From assembly GCA_044227605.1 (NCBI GenBank), contig JBGAWJ010000026.1, forward strand, positions 1-14,503: a stretch of DNA of 14,503 nucleotides. The letters are read 5' to 3'. Both the position numbers and the translations under genes were made by a program. The notes under the pieces are model-generated. The model searched no databases and was not told where the DNA came from. It worked only from the letters and a program-made list of their open reading frames with translations. Source of the DNA: JAEUKQ01 sp044227605. GTDB taxonomy: Bacteria > Pseudomonadota > Alphaproteobacteria > JAEUKQ01. Of this stretch, positions 7,193-14,503 are shown one piece after another (position 1 is the first letter of the stretch; each line of letters begins with the position of its first letter).

Positions 7193-7222
7193 ATAAAAAC
7201 CAAAGAAACACTTGGTTTTTAT
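7193..7222. repeat. 11-bp perfect inverted repeat, 8-base loop
   Basis: ATAAAAACCAA (7193-7203) and TTGGTTTTTAT (7212-7222) are exact reverse complements around AGAAACAC. Each side reads as A-tract, short CCAA/TTGG core, T-tract, so it resembles a weak bidirectional terminator, but it lies upstream of both flanking genes. A dimeric regulator site is an equal possibility. Confidence 0.5.
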
Positions 7223-7387
7223 CAGGCCACTAACTTCAAACAATACAGGCATTTAAGGGTAATTAACTTTATCGCGGAAGTCAAATAAATTAGTCAATAA
7301 CTGGTTTTGACCAAAAAGTTCACTTGACGTCAAAGCCAAGATATCACCAAGGTCTTAATCGCTGCCTAAAAAATTGTAAATATCTAT

Positions 7388-7447
7388 ATGCGGCAGATCA
7401 AAAAATGCCGTTTGAAAATCTTCAAACCCATTGCTGGTGAGGGCTGA
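7388..7447 (+). other. Possible carA leader ORF (19 codons)
   Basis: An ATG at 7388 opens a short frame, MRQIKKCRLKIFKPIAGEG. Its TGA (7445-7447) ends one base before the carA ATG, and it spans the carA ribosome-binding site. This arrangement would allow translational coupling. No Shine-Dalgarno sequence precedes it, and ORFs of this size are common by chance, so support is weak. Confidence 0.2.
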
Positions 7448-7448
7448 T

Positions 7449-8651
7449 ATGCAACCGTTCACTTTAAATTTTCCTGAATCGCTTCTTTCTAAGAAGCAAG
7501 ATCATTCCGTTGGCATTATTCTTTTAGAAGATGGAACAACCATTTGGGGCACAGGAATGGGAGCCAGGAAAACAGAAATTGGTGAATTATGTTTCAATAC
7601 CTCCACCACCGGTTATCAGGAGGTACTTACCGATCCTTCCTACGCCCGACAGATCATTAATTTTACCTTTCCTCATATTGGCATTGTTGGCACAAATTCT
7701 GAAGATGCTGAATCAAGGAAGTCTTTTGCGAGCGGTTGTATTTTTGCAGCCCAATCCGAGCATTTTTCAAATTGGCGTGCCCAAAAAAGCTTAAATGAAT
7801 GGTTAATTGAAGAAAATCTGGTGGCAGTTGCCGATGTCGATAGCCGCTATCTAACCCATTATATCCGCCGGGGAAAAGCGGTTAAAGCGTTAATCGGGAA
7901 TATCTTGCCAGAACAAATACATATCAACCAGTTGTTAAGCAAACTTAGAAATTGGCCAGATATCGATGCTGCTGACCTAGCTTTGCACGTAACCTGTTCC
8001 CAACCATATGAATGGACGGAAGGTAGTGGTAATTGGGATGAAAGTGCTAACCAGGTGCGATTCCAACCTTATCATATCGTGGCAATTGATTATGGGATTA
8101 AGCGCAATATCTTGCGTTGTTTTGTTGATTATGGCTGTCGCGTAACGGTTGTTCCCTGCCAAACTTCTGCGGAAAATATCCTTAAGCTTAAGCCGGATGG
8201 GATATTTTTATCAAATGGCCCAGGCAATCCGGTTATTACAGGTCAATATGCAGTGCCGATCCTTCAAAAGTTAATTGATAGCGGGGTACCCATCTTTGGT
8301 ATATGTCTAGGGCACCAATTGTTGGCAATCGCGGTAAACGGTCAAACCCAGAAAATGCCTTCAGGCCATCGGGGGGCGAACCATCCTGTACAAAACTTAT
8401 TGAATGGCAAGGTAGAAATTACCAGCCAAAATCACGGTTTTGCAGTGATGGCCGAAACCCTTCCTTCCCATGTCAAAATCACCCACCGTTCCTTATTTGA
8501 TCAATCTGTTGAAGGGATGCAATTTGAGAATAGACCTGTTTTTTCTGTTCAATATCACCCGGAATCTTCACCAGGTCCCCATGACAGCCGCTATTTATTC
8601 GGTCAATTTATTGAATTGATCCATCAGTATCGTCAATTTAATCAACGTTGA
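7449..8651 (+). CDS. carA: Carbamoyl-phosphate synthase small (glutaminase) subunit
   Basis: Hydrolyses glutamine and channels ammonia to CarB for carbamoyl phosphate synthesis, feeding both the arginine and pyrimidine pathways. The 400-residue product has the CarA N-terminal domain (GTGMGARKTEIGELCFNT; VDSRYLTHYIRRG) and a class I glutamine amidotransferase domain from about residue 210. The triad is visible: nucleophile C286 in GICLGHQ, then H370 and E372 in QYHPES. LSNGPGNP forms the expected oxyanion-region loop. An in-frame TTG at 7431 would add six residues, but the ATG at 7449 has GGTGAGGG five bases upstream and fits the family better. carB follows after 49 bases, so the two are almost certainly cotranscribed. 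Confidence 0.97.
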   Translation: MQPFTLNFPESLLSKKQDHSVGIILLEDGTTIWGTGMGARKTEIGELCFNTSTTGYQEVLTDPSYARQIINFTFPHIGIVGTNSEDAESRKSFASGCIFAAQSEHFSNWRAQKSLNEWLIEENLVAVADVDSRYLTHYIRRGKAVKALIGNILPEQIHINQLLSKLRNWPDIDAADLALHVTCSQPYEWTEGSGNWDESANQVRFQPYHIVAIDYGIKRNILRCFVDYGCRVTVVPCQTSAENILKLKPDGIFLSNGPGNPVITGQYAVPILQKLIDSGVPIFGICLGHQLLAIAVNGQTQKMPSGHRGANHPVQNLLNGKVEITSQNHGFAVMAETLPSHVKITHRSLFDQSVEGMQFENRPVFSVQYHPESSPGPHDSRYLFGQFIELIHQYRQFNQR

Positions 8652-8700
8652 TATGTGATACGAAAATTTAATAAAGCTATTAACGGGAGTGTTTCATATT

Positions 8701-11700
8701 ATGCCCAAAAGAACCGATATCCAATCAATCATGATCATTGGCGCTGGCCCCATTATTATCGGCCAGGCTTGCGAATTTGATTATTCCGGGGTGCAGGCTT
8801 GTAAAGCTTTGAAACAAGAGGGGTACCGAGTTATTTTGGTCAACTCAAATCCCGCAACAATTATGACGGACCCAGAACTGGCGGATGCAACTTATATTGA
8901 GCCATTGACCGTAGAGATCATAACGAAAATTATTGAGCAGGAGCGTCCGCAAGCTTTATTACCTACGATGGGGGGGCAGACTGCTTTAAACCTTGCGATG
9001 AAACTGCATCAAACCGGCGTTCTAGATAAATTTAAAGTAGAAATGATCGGGGCTAAAGCCGAAGCGATTGATATGGCTGAAGATCGTTTATTATTCAGGC
9101 AGGCGGTTCAAAATATAGGCCTTGAAACCCCCCGTAGCGAAATTGTTCGGAATATGGAAGATGCACAAATGGCCGTTCAAAAAATAGGATTGCCAGCGGT
9201 CATCCGTCCTTCTTTTACTTTGGGGGGCACAGGGGGAGGGATTGCTTATAACCGGGAAGAATATGAACAAATTGTTCGGGGCGGTCTTGCCGCTTCCCCG
9301 GTTCAACAAGTGTTGGTCGAAGAGTCAATTGTTGGCTGGAAAGAATTCGAAATGGAGGTGGTGCGCGATAGGGCAGATAATTGCATCATTGTCTGCTCTA
9401 TTGAAAATATTGATCCGATGGGGGTACATACGGGCGATAGTATCACCATCGCCCCCGCTTTGACTTTAACCGATAAAGAATATCAACGCATGCGCAATGC
9501 ATCGATTGCTATTCTTCGGGCAATTGGGGTAGACACCGGCGGTTCAAATGTTCAGTTTGCGATCAACCCTGATAATGGCCGCATGTTGGTGATTGAAATG
9601 AACCCCCGTGTTTCGCGGTCATCAGCCCTGGCCTCCAAGGCCACCGGGTTCCCGATTGCAAAAATTGCTGCTAAGTTGGCTGTTGGTTATACCCTGCACG
9701 AGTTAAAAAATGATATTACCCAAACTACCCCCGCCTCTTTTGAGCCAACCATTGATTATATTGTAACGAAGGTACCCAGATTTGCTTTTGAAAAATTTCC
9801 TGGAACAGAGCCTATTCTAGGCACGTCAATGAAATCTGTTGGTGAAGTGATGGCGATAGGACGATCTTTTAAAGAATCTATCCAAAAAGCTTTGCGTTCT
9901 TTAGAAACGGGATTGTCGGGATTTGATGAAATAGTTATTCCAGGTGGTGGTGATAAACTTAGTTTGCAAAAAGCCTTATCGCGGCCTACACCGGATCGGC
10001 TTCTTATTATCGCCCAAGCATTACGGATGGGTATGTCGGTTGAGGAAATTCGCAGCATCTGCAAATATGATCGTTGGTTTATCTCACAAATTGCTGAAAT
10101 TGTTGCAGAAGAAAATAAAATCATTCAAGAAGGGCTGCCTAGGGAAATAGCGGCATTTAACCGTATAAAAGAAAATGGTTTTTCAGATAAAAGGCTTGCG
10201 AAACTGACGAAAGTTACTGAACAAGATATTATGGATATGAGGCGAAACTTAAAAATCAATCCGGTTTATAAACGGATCGATACCTGTGCCGCAGAATTTT
10301 CATCCAACACCTCTTATATGTATTCAACTTATCACGGAATTCGTCAGGGGCTTCGGGTATGCGAAGCGAAACCTTCCTCCCGTAAAAAAGTTATTATTTT
10401 GGGAAGCGGCCCTAACCGGATCGGGCAGGGGATTGAATTTGATTACTGTTGTGTGCATGCGGCTTATGCTTTAAGGGAAGCAGGCATTGAAACAATCATG
10501 GTTAATTGTAACCCGGAAACTGTTTCCACCGATTATGATACATCGGATCGTTTGTATTTTGAGCCGCTGACACCGGAAGATGTTTTTGAAATTATTGACC
10601 TAGAAAAACAACAAGGTCAGCTTCTGGGCGTGATTGTGCAGTTCGGCGGGCAAACACCACTGCGTTTAGCGGAGTTTCTTGATAAAGCAGGCATTCCCAT
10701 TTTAGGCACCTCTTTTGATATGATTGATTTAGCGGAAGATCGCAAACGTTTTGGCCAGCTTCTTACGAAAATACGTTTGCATCAGCCGCAAAATGGGACT
10801 GCTACCACCCTGGAAGAAGCCCTAAAGGTTGGCCAAGAAATCGGTTTCCCGATTATTATGCGCCCGTCTTATGTTTTGGGGGGAAGGGCTATGGAAATTG
10901 TTCAGGATCAGGCTGGATTACAACATTATATCACCCATGCTATCCAAGTTTCGGGGGATAATCCTGTGCAATTGGATTCATACTTGCAAAATGCTATTGA
11001 GGTGGATGTTGACGCGATCGCCGATAAAAAAGATGTTTTTATTGCGGGTATTATGGAACATATTGAAGAAGCCGGTGTTCATTCGGGGGATGCTGCCTGT
11101 TCCTTGCCTGGATATTCACTAACCGCACCTGTGTTGGATGAATTAAAAAGGCAGACAATACTACTTGCCAAAGAATTAGGAGTGGTGGGTTTGATGAACG
11201 TGCAATTTGCCATCAAAGATTCGCAAATTTATGTATTAGAAGTTAATCCACGAGCAAGTAGGACGGTTCCCTTTGTAGCAAAAGCCACGGGCATTCCGTT
11301 AGCTAAAATTGCCGCTCGAGTGATGATTGGCGAGTCTTTGGCAAGCTTTGGGCTGAAATCCCAAAAACTTCCCTATATTGCTATTAAAGAAGCAGTTTTT
11401 CCCTTCTCTCGGTTCCCTGGAACGGATATCATTTTAGGGCCCGAAATGAAATCCACCGGGGAAGTGATGGGGATCGATGAAGATTTTGGCAAAGCATTCG
11501 CCAAAGCCCAATTAGCAGCCGGAACGTTACTGCCGCTGAACGGAAACGTATTTGTATCAGTCGGCGACAAAGACAAACTGGCAATTTTATCTGCTTGCCG
11601 TCAATTAATTACCATGGGTTTTACCATTCTTGCGACCCGAGGAACCGCTTCTTTCTTGGAAAAAAAAGGGCTGCAGGTGGAAGTGGTCAATAAAGTTTTG

Positions 11701-11964
11701 GAAGGGCGTCCAGATATCATTGACACCATGAAAAATGGTAAGGTACACTTAGTATTCAATACTACAGAGGGGCCCCAAACCAAAAGAGATAGCTTCCTAA
11801 CGAGACAGACCGCGTTGCATTTGCGCATTCCTTATTGTACAACCATAGCTGGCGCATCAGCGGCAGTTTCAGCCATCCGCGCATTGCAGCAAGGTAGTCT
11901 TGATGTCTGCAGCTTACAGCAGCGCTTAAAAAAAATACGTGACTATAATATGAATTTGTTATAA
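8701..11964 (+). CDS. carB: Carbamoyl-phosphate synthase large subunit
   Basis: Makes carbamoyl phosphate from bicarbonate, ammonia and two ATP, in complex with CarA. The 1087-residue protein has the full duplicated architecture. The first synthetase half opens MPKRTDIQSIMIIGAGPIII and contains LPTMGGQTALN. The second half begins near residue 561 (KKVIILGSGPNRIGQGIEFDY region) and contains QFGGQTPLRLA. A C-terminal MGS-like allosteric domain runs from about 945 (FVSVGDKDKLAIL; FNTTEGPQTKRDS). Both ATP-grasp domains keep their EMNPRVSRSSALASKATG and EVNPRASRTVPFVAKATG signatures. An in-frame GTG at 8689 is possible, but the ATG at 8701 matches the family start and has GGGAG 11 bases upstream. 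A run of seven G near 8969 is in frame, which argues against careless homopolymer errors in this part. Confidence 0.98.
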   Translation: MPKRTDIQSIMIIGAGPIIIGQACEFDYSGVQACKALKQEGYRVILVNSNPATIMTDPELADATYIEPLTVEIITKIIEQERPQALLPTMGGQTALNLAMKLHQTGVLDKFKVEMIGAKAEAIDMAEDRLLFRQAVQNIGLETPRSEIVRNMEDAQMAVQKIGLPAVIRPSFTLGGTGGGIAYNREEYEQIVRGGLAASPVQQVLVEESIVGWKEFEMEVVRDRADNCIIVCSIENIDPMGVHTGDSITIAPALTLTDKEYQRMRNASIAILRAIGVDTGGSNVQFAINPDNGRMLVIEMNPRVSRSSALASKATGFPIAKIAAKLAVGYTLHELKNDITQTTPASFEPTIDYIVTKVPRFAFEKFPGTEPILGTSMKSVGEVMAIGRSFKESIQKALRSLETGLSGFDEIVIPGGGDKLSLQKALSRPTPDRLLIIAQALRMGMSVEEIRSICKYDRWFISQIAEIVAEENKIIQEGLPREIAAFNRIKENGFSDKRLAKLTKVTEQDIMDMRRNLKINPVYKRIDTCAAEFSSNTSYMYSTYHGIRQGLRVCEAKPSSRKKVIILGSGPNRIGQGIEFDYCCVHAAYALREAGIETIMVNCNPETVSTDYDTSDRLYFEPLTPEDVFEIIDLEKQQGQLLGVIVQFGGQTPLRLAEFLDKAGIPILGTSFDMIDLAEDRKRFGQLLTKIRLHQPQNGTATTLEEALKVGQEIGFPIIMRPSYVLGGRAMEIVQDQAGLQHYITHAIQVSGDNPVQLDSYLQNAIEVDVDAIADKKDVFIAGIMEHIEEAGVHSGDAACSLPGYSLTAPVLDELKRQTILLAKELGVVGLMNVQFAIKDSQIYVLEVNPRASRTVPFVAKATGIPLAKIAARVMIGESLASFGLKSQKLPYIAIKEAVFPFSRFPGTDIILGPEMKSTGEVMGIDEDFGKAFAKAQLAAGTLLPLNGNVFVSVGDKDKLAILSACRQLITMGFTILATRGTASFLEKKGLQVEVVNKVLEGRPDIIDTMKNGKVHLVFNTTEGPQTKRDSFLTRQTALHLRIPYCTTIAGASAAVSAIRALQQGSLDVCSLQQRLKKIRDYNMNLL

Positions 11965-12001
11965 AAATTACCGCTTATTTATTTGATAAAGAGGTTTGCA
12001 C

Positions 12002-12475
12002 ATGTCCAAAATCCCCATGACGATTGATGGTTATGCTCGCTTATCAGAGGAGCTGAGATATCTGAAAACAACTGAAAGGCCCGCTGTTATTAAAGCGATT
12101 GCCGAGGCAAGGGAGCATGGTGATTTATCAGAAAATGCGGAATATCATGCGGCTCGGGAACGGCAAAGTTTTATTGAAGGCAGGGTAGGGGAATTAGAGG
12201 ATAAAATTGCTCGGGCCGATGTTATCGATGTTTCAAAATTATCTGGCAACCAAGTCGTTTTTGGTGCCATCGTTACCTTGATTGATGACGATACCGACGA
12301 GAAAATTAAATATCAAATTGTTGGCCAGGATGAAGCAGATATTAAAAATGGCCGCTTGTCCATTAGTGCTCCTTTAGCCAGAGCGTTGATTGGCAAACAA
12401 GTAGATACAACCGTCGAAGTGACAACACCCGGCGGATCAAAATCCTATAGCATTGAGAAAATAGCATTCAAATAA
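12002..12475 (+). CDS. greA: Transcription elongation factor GreA
   Basis: Binds in the secondary channel of RNA polymerase and stimulates cleavage of backtracked transcripts. The product has 157 residues against 158 in E. coli. The N-terminal coiled coil (about 8-75) has the acidic tip EHGDLSENAEY with D41 and E44. The C-terminal FKBP-like domain runs from about 88 (FGAIVTLIDDD to SYSIEKIAF). AGAGG seven bases before the ATG at 12002 supports this start over an in-frame TTG at 11996. It lies 37 bases after carB on the same strand with no evident terminator between, so it is probably the last gene of a carA-carB-greA transcript; carB-greA cotranscription is known in Pseudomonas aeruginosa. 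Confidence 0.97.
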   Translation: MSKIPMTIDGYARLSEELRYLKTTERPAVIKAIAEAREHGDLSENAEYHAARERQSFIEGRVGELEDKIARADVIDVSKLSGNQVVFGAIVTLIDDDTDEKIKYQIVGQDEADIKNGRLSISAPLARALIGKQVDTTVEVTTPGGSKSYSIEKIAFK

Positions 12476-12665
12476 CGAACGCCGCCTATTTTCTTACTTA
12501 TAGGCTATATAGCAAAATAATTCTTGTTACTTGAAGTCAAATAAGAAAGTGGGAAAAGATAGAAAAATTTAGCTTCCTGCACTGTCAGAACCACCAAAGA
12601 TATAGCTGATCCCTAAGAAAATTTAGCGATTGCCGGTGGGGCGGTGGGAGAAAGCAGGTTCGGTT
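12476..12665. other. Convergent spacer between greA and the Lrp-family gene
   Basis: No gene is evident in these 190 bases. A GCCTAT/ATAGGC stem with a 10-base loop (12484-12505) lies just after greA but has no T run, so it is at best a weak or factor-dependent terminator. AAAATTTAGC occurs twice in direct orientation (12564-12573 and 12618-12627). AACGCCGCCTA at 12478-12488 is repeated inverted at 12667-12677, inside the 3' end of the Lrp-family gene. Confidence 0.4.
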
Positions 12666-13175
12666 TTAGGCGGCGTTATTCTTAGCTTGTCGTAATAGAT
12701 CAAAAGGTATCCCAGGTTCATGTTTGCTATTACGAATGGCAAGGGATGATTTGACATGTGTTACGTTGACAGCAGCCGTCAATTGGGTGGTTAAGAACTG
12801 CTGGTAAGCGTCCCAATCTGGGGCAATAATTTTCAGCAAAAAGTCTGTTTCGCCAGCCAACATGTGGCATTCACGAACCATTGGCCAAGTCCTTACTAAT
12901 TGTTCAAAAATTTGCAAATTGGTTTCCCCATGTTTAGCAAGGCTAACTTGGGCAAAAATAGTGACATGATATCCCAATAAATTGGCACTTAATTCCGCAT
13001 GATAACTTTTAATATATCCTGCATCCTCCAAATGGTTTACTCGGCGCAGACAAGGGGGGGCGGAGATACCAACCCGCTGAGACAACTCAACATTGGTAAT
13101 TTTACCATCATTTTGTAATTCTTCAAGAATTTGCAGGTCGATGCTGTCTAATTTGTGTTTAGGTGCTTGTTGCAT
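12666..13175 (-). CDS. Lrp/AsnC-family transcriptional regulator
   Basis: A DNA-binding regulator of the feast/famine class, typically dimeric or octameric and responsive to amino acids. The 169-residue protein has the family's N-terminal helix-turn-helix at about 10-55 (LDSIDLQILEELQNDGKI, NVELSQRVGISAPPCLRRV) and a C-terminal RAM ligand-binding domain from about 68, with the core GETDFLLKI at 108-116 and APDWDAYQQFL at 118-128. The ATG at 13175 has GGGGGA upstream, a good ribosome-binding site. It is transcribed away from trxB, an arrangement I recall in other alphaproteobacteria, so regulation of itself or trxB is plausible. The effector cannot be predicted. Confidence 0.93.
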   Translation of the reverse strand: MQQAPKHKLDSIDLQILEELQNDGKITNVELSQRVGISAPPCLRRVNHLEDAGYIKSYHAELSANLLGYHVTIFAQVSLAKHGETNLQIFEQLVRTWPMVRECHMLAGETDFLLKIIAPDWDAYQQFLTTQLTAAVNVTHVKSSLAIRNSKHEPGIPFDLLRQAKNNAA

Positions 13176-13502
13176 CGTCTTCCCCCATTTCTCTTACCGT
13201 TTTGAATTGGTCTGGATTTTTTTTATAAAATAATCTGACTTTTTATAACCGGCTTGCATTATAAGTAAATACTATAAGTGATTAATAAGAAAAGATATTT
13301 AAAAAATAATATAACAAGAACCCAAGTGTATCTTATGTGTTAATCAACTTCTGATCACAGGAAAAGGTTGTTTTTATTATAATAAAGATTATCTTGGTAC
13401 AAGTACCATCAATAGATAAGATTTTGTATGGGGTTAGTAAGGTACGCCAATTATTTTTATGATAGATTCTGACGTTTAATTCACCCTCACTAGCGATAGA
13501 TT
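13176..13502. promoter_or_regulatory. Divergent promoter region of the Lrp-family gene and trxB
   Basis: The 327 bases are very AT-rich and hold no supported ORF. TATAAGT occurs twice in direct orientation with a 13-base period (13260-13266 and 13273-13279). The - strand reads TATAAT nearby, a possible -10 for the regulator. Two neighbouring palindromes lie at 13385-13395 (AAGAT-T-ATCTT) and 13395-13408 (TGGTAC-AA-GTACCA). TATGAT near 13458-13465 could be the trxB -10 box, but I see no good -35. No OxyR-type spaced repeat was recognised. Confidence 0.5.
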
Positions 13503-14459
13503 ATGACTGATAGTAAAAAAACATACACCCACACTAATATTTTAATTATTGGTTCTGGCCCCGCTGGTTTGACTGCTGCAATTTATGCAGCACGTGCCAA
13601 TCGACACCCTATTATGTTAACGGGAATGCAGCCGGGCGGGCAGATGACCATTACGACTGATGTAGAGAATTATCCCGGTTTTTCTCAAACCATCCAGGGG
13701 CCTTGGTTAATGCAAGAAATGCGTGCTCAAGCAGAACATGTGGGAACCAAGATTATTGAAGATTTGGTAACCGAGATTGATTTTAATGTGAGGCCCTTCA
13801 AGATAAGAACGGATAGTGGGGCGTATTACTCTGCTGATGCGATTATTATTTGTACAGGCGCACAAGCCCGTTGGTTAGGGTTGGATAGTGAACATAAATA
13901 TCAGGGTTTTGGGGTATCGGCCTGTGCGACTTGCGATGGTTTTTTCTTTAAAAATAAAACTGTTTGTGTGGTGGGAGGGGGGAACACAGCGGTTGAGGAA
14001 TCTTTATATTTAACCCAGCACGCTAAAAAAGTAATTTTGATTCATCGAAAATCTAAGCTACGCGCTGAAAAAATGATGCAAGATAAATTATTTAAAAACC
14101 CTAAAATATCGGTTATTTGGGATAGTGTGGTTGAAGAGGTTATGGGGTTAGACAACCCTAAAAGGGTAACCGCTGTTAAATTAAAAAACATACAAACCGG
14201 CGTTATTAGTCCTATTGCCACGGATGGGTTGTTCATAGCTATCGGTCATAAACCAGCTACAGAAATATTTGTAGGTAAGCTTGCTATGGATGAGGAAGGC
14301 TATTTGCGAACTAAAGCTGATTCGACCGCCACCGCCATTCCTGGGGTTTTTGCTGCGGGGGATGTGAAGGATAAGGTCTTTCGCCAAGCTGTAACTGCTG
14401 CTGGAATGGGTTGCATGGCTGCCCTTGAAGCAGATCGCTATCTTTCCCACTTGGAATAA
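13503..14459 (+). CDS. trxB: Thioredoxin reductase (NADPH)
   Basis: A cytoplasmic FAD enzyme that reduces thioredoxin with NADPH. The 318-residue length is standard for the low-molecular-weight type. The FAD-binding motif GSGPAG is at 17-22. The redox-active pair C141 and C144 lies in the SACATCDGFFF motif, the NADPH-binding motif GGGNTAVEE at 158-166, and the second FAD contact FAAGDVKDKVFRQA near the C-terminus. The ATG at 13503 is the natural family start, although no clear Shine-Dalgarno sequence precedes it. The gene is divergent from the Lrp-family regulator and appears fully intact. Confidence 0.97.
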   Translation: MTDSKKTYTHTNILIIGSGPAGLTAAIYAARANRHPIMLTGMQPGGQMTITTDVENYPGFSQTIQGPWLMQEMRAQAEHVGTKIIEDLVTEIDFNVRPFKIRTDSGAYYSADAIIICTGAQARWLGLDSEHKYQGFGVSACATCDGFFFKNKTVCVVGGGNTAVEESLYLTQHAKKVILIHRKSKLRAEKMMQDKLFKNPKISVIWDSVVEEVMGLDNPKRVTAVKLKNIQTGVISPIATDGLFIAIGHKPATEIFVGKLAMDEEGYLRTKADSTATAIPGVFAAGDVKDKVFRQAVTAAGMGCMAALEADRYLSHLE

Positions 14460-14503
14460 CGGTAAAACAAGCTTTCACTTTCAATATTTGGCGTATGACA
14501 GCT
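14460..14503. other. Window end after trxB, no supported gene
   Basis: The last 44 bases contain an ATG at 14495 followed by two codons before the window ends. It has no ribosome-binding site, so whether it opens a gene cannot be judged. No terminator hairpin is seen after trxB. Confidence 0.3.

Larger units (their letters stand above)
7056..7448. promoter_or_regulatory. Divergent control region between yqeY and carA
   Basis: About 390 bases without a substantial gene, serving both the yqeY-dnaG-rpoD and carAB transcripts. It contains a long inverted repeat (7193-7222), a run of five TTGAC/GTCAA motifs (7280-7334) that includes the palindrome TTGACGTCAA (7324-7333), and two small adjoining stems: CGGCA/TGCCG at 7391-7410 and TTTGAA/TTCAAA at 7411-7426. 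I could not assign -35/-10 pairs convincingly for either direction. Arginine or pyrimidine control of carAB would have to act here. Confidence 0.6.

Noticed and set aside
9756..10124. - strand ORF of 122 codons inside carB
   Set aside because: It lies antisense to an intact, conserved CarB domain and shows no recognisable motif or ribosome-binding site.
12484..12505. Intrinsic terminator after greA
   Set aside because: The stem has only six pairs with a 10-base loop and is not followed by a T run.
12478..12677. MITE-like element bounded by the 11-bp inverted repeat
   Set aside because: The right arm lies in conserved-frame coding sequence of the regulator, there is no target-site duplication, and no second copy is present here.

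Overview
The window reads as an ordinary chromosomal segment of an AT-rich (roughly 40% G+C by eye) alphaproteobacterium. The RpoD has the long acidic, alpha-type non-conserved region. A CAT-anticodon tRNA of the Ile2 type lies directly behind rpoD, the primase operon carries yqeY, carAB is followed by greA, and an Lrp/AsnC regulator is divergent from trxB. These point to Rhodospirillales/Acetobacteraceae or related host-associated lineages. Exact taxonomy cannot be fixed from the sequence alone.

Layout. (1) 1-2363: an MHS-type major facilitator transporter on the + strand converges on an O-methyltransferase gene on the - strand. Both show single-base deletions in short homopolymer runs: one near the 5' end of the transporter and two in the methyltransferase. 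This end of the window therefore looks like it is decaying, or carries sequence errors. (2) 2442-7055, - strand: yqeY, dnaG, rpoD and a tRNA gene, transcribed in that order. It is a form of the macromolecular-synthesis operon without rpsU. An AT-rich palindrome and a probable internal rpoD promoter lie between dnaG and rpoD. (3) 7056-7448: a divergent control region rich in inverted repeats and TTGAC/GTCAA motifs, ending in a possible 19-codon leader ORF that abuts carA. (4) 7449-12475, + strand: carA, carB and greA, which make carbamoyl phosphate and a transcript-cleavage factor. (5) 12666-14459: an Lrp/AsnC regulator (-) divergent from thioredoxin reductase trxB (+), with a 327-bp promoter region between them.

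Most genes are housekeeping: transcription initiation, replication priming, transcription elongation, pyrimidine/arginine precursor supply and thiol redox balance. All of the clearly essential ones are intact. I found no CRISPR array, insertion sequence, prophage or unknown multi-gene system. The most interesting material is the three frameshifts confined to two dispensable genes, a glutaredoxin-like pattern in the large loop of the transporter, and several sharp inverted repeats in the control regions.
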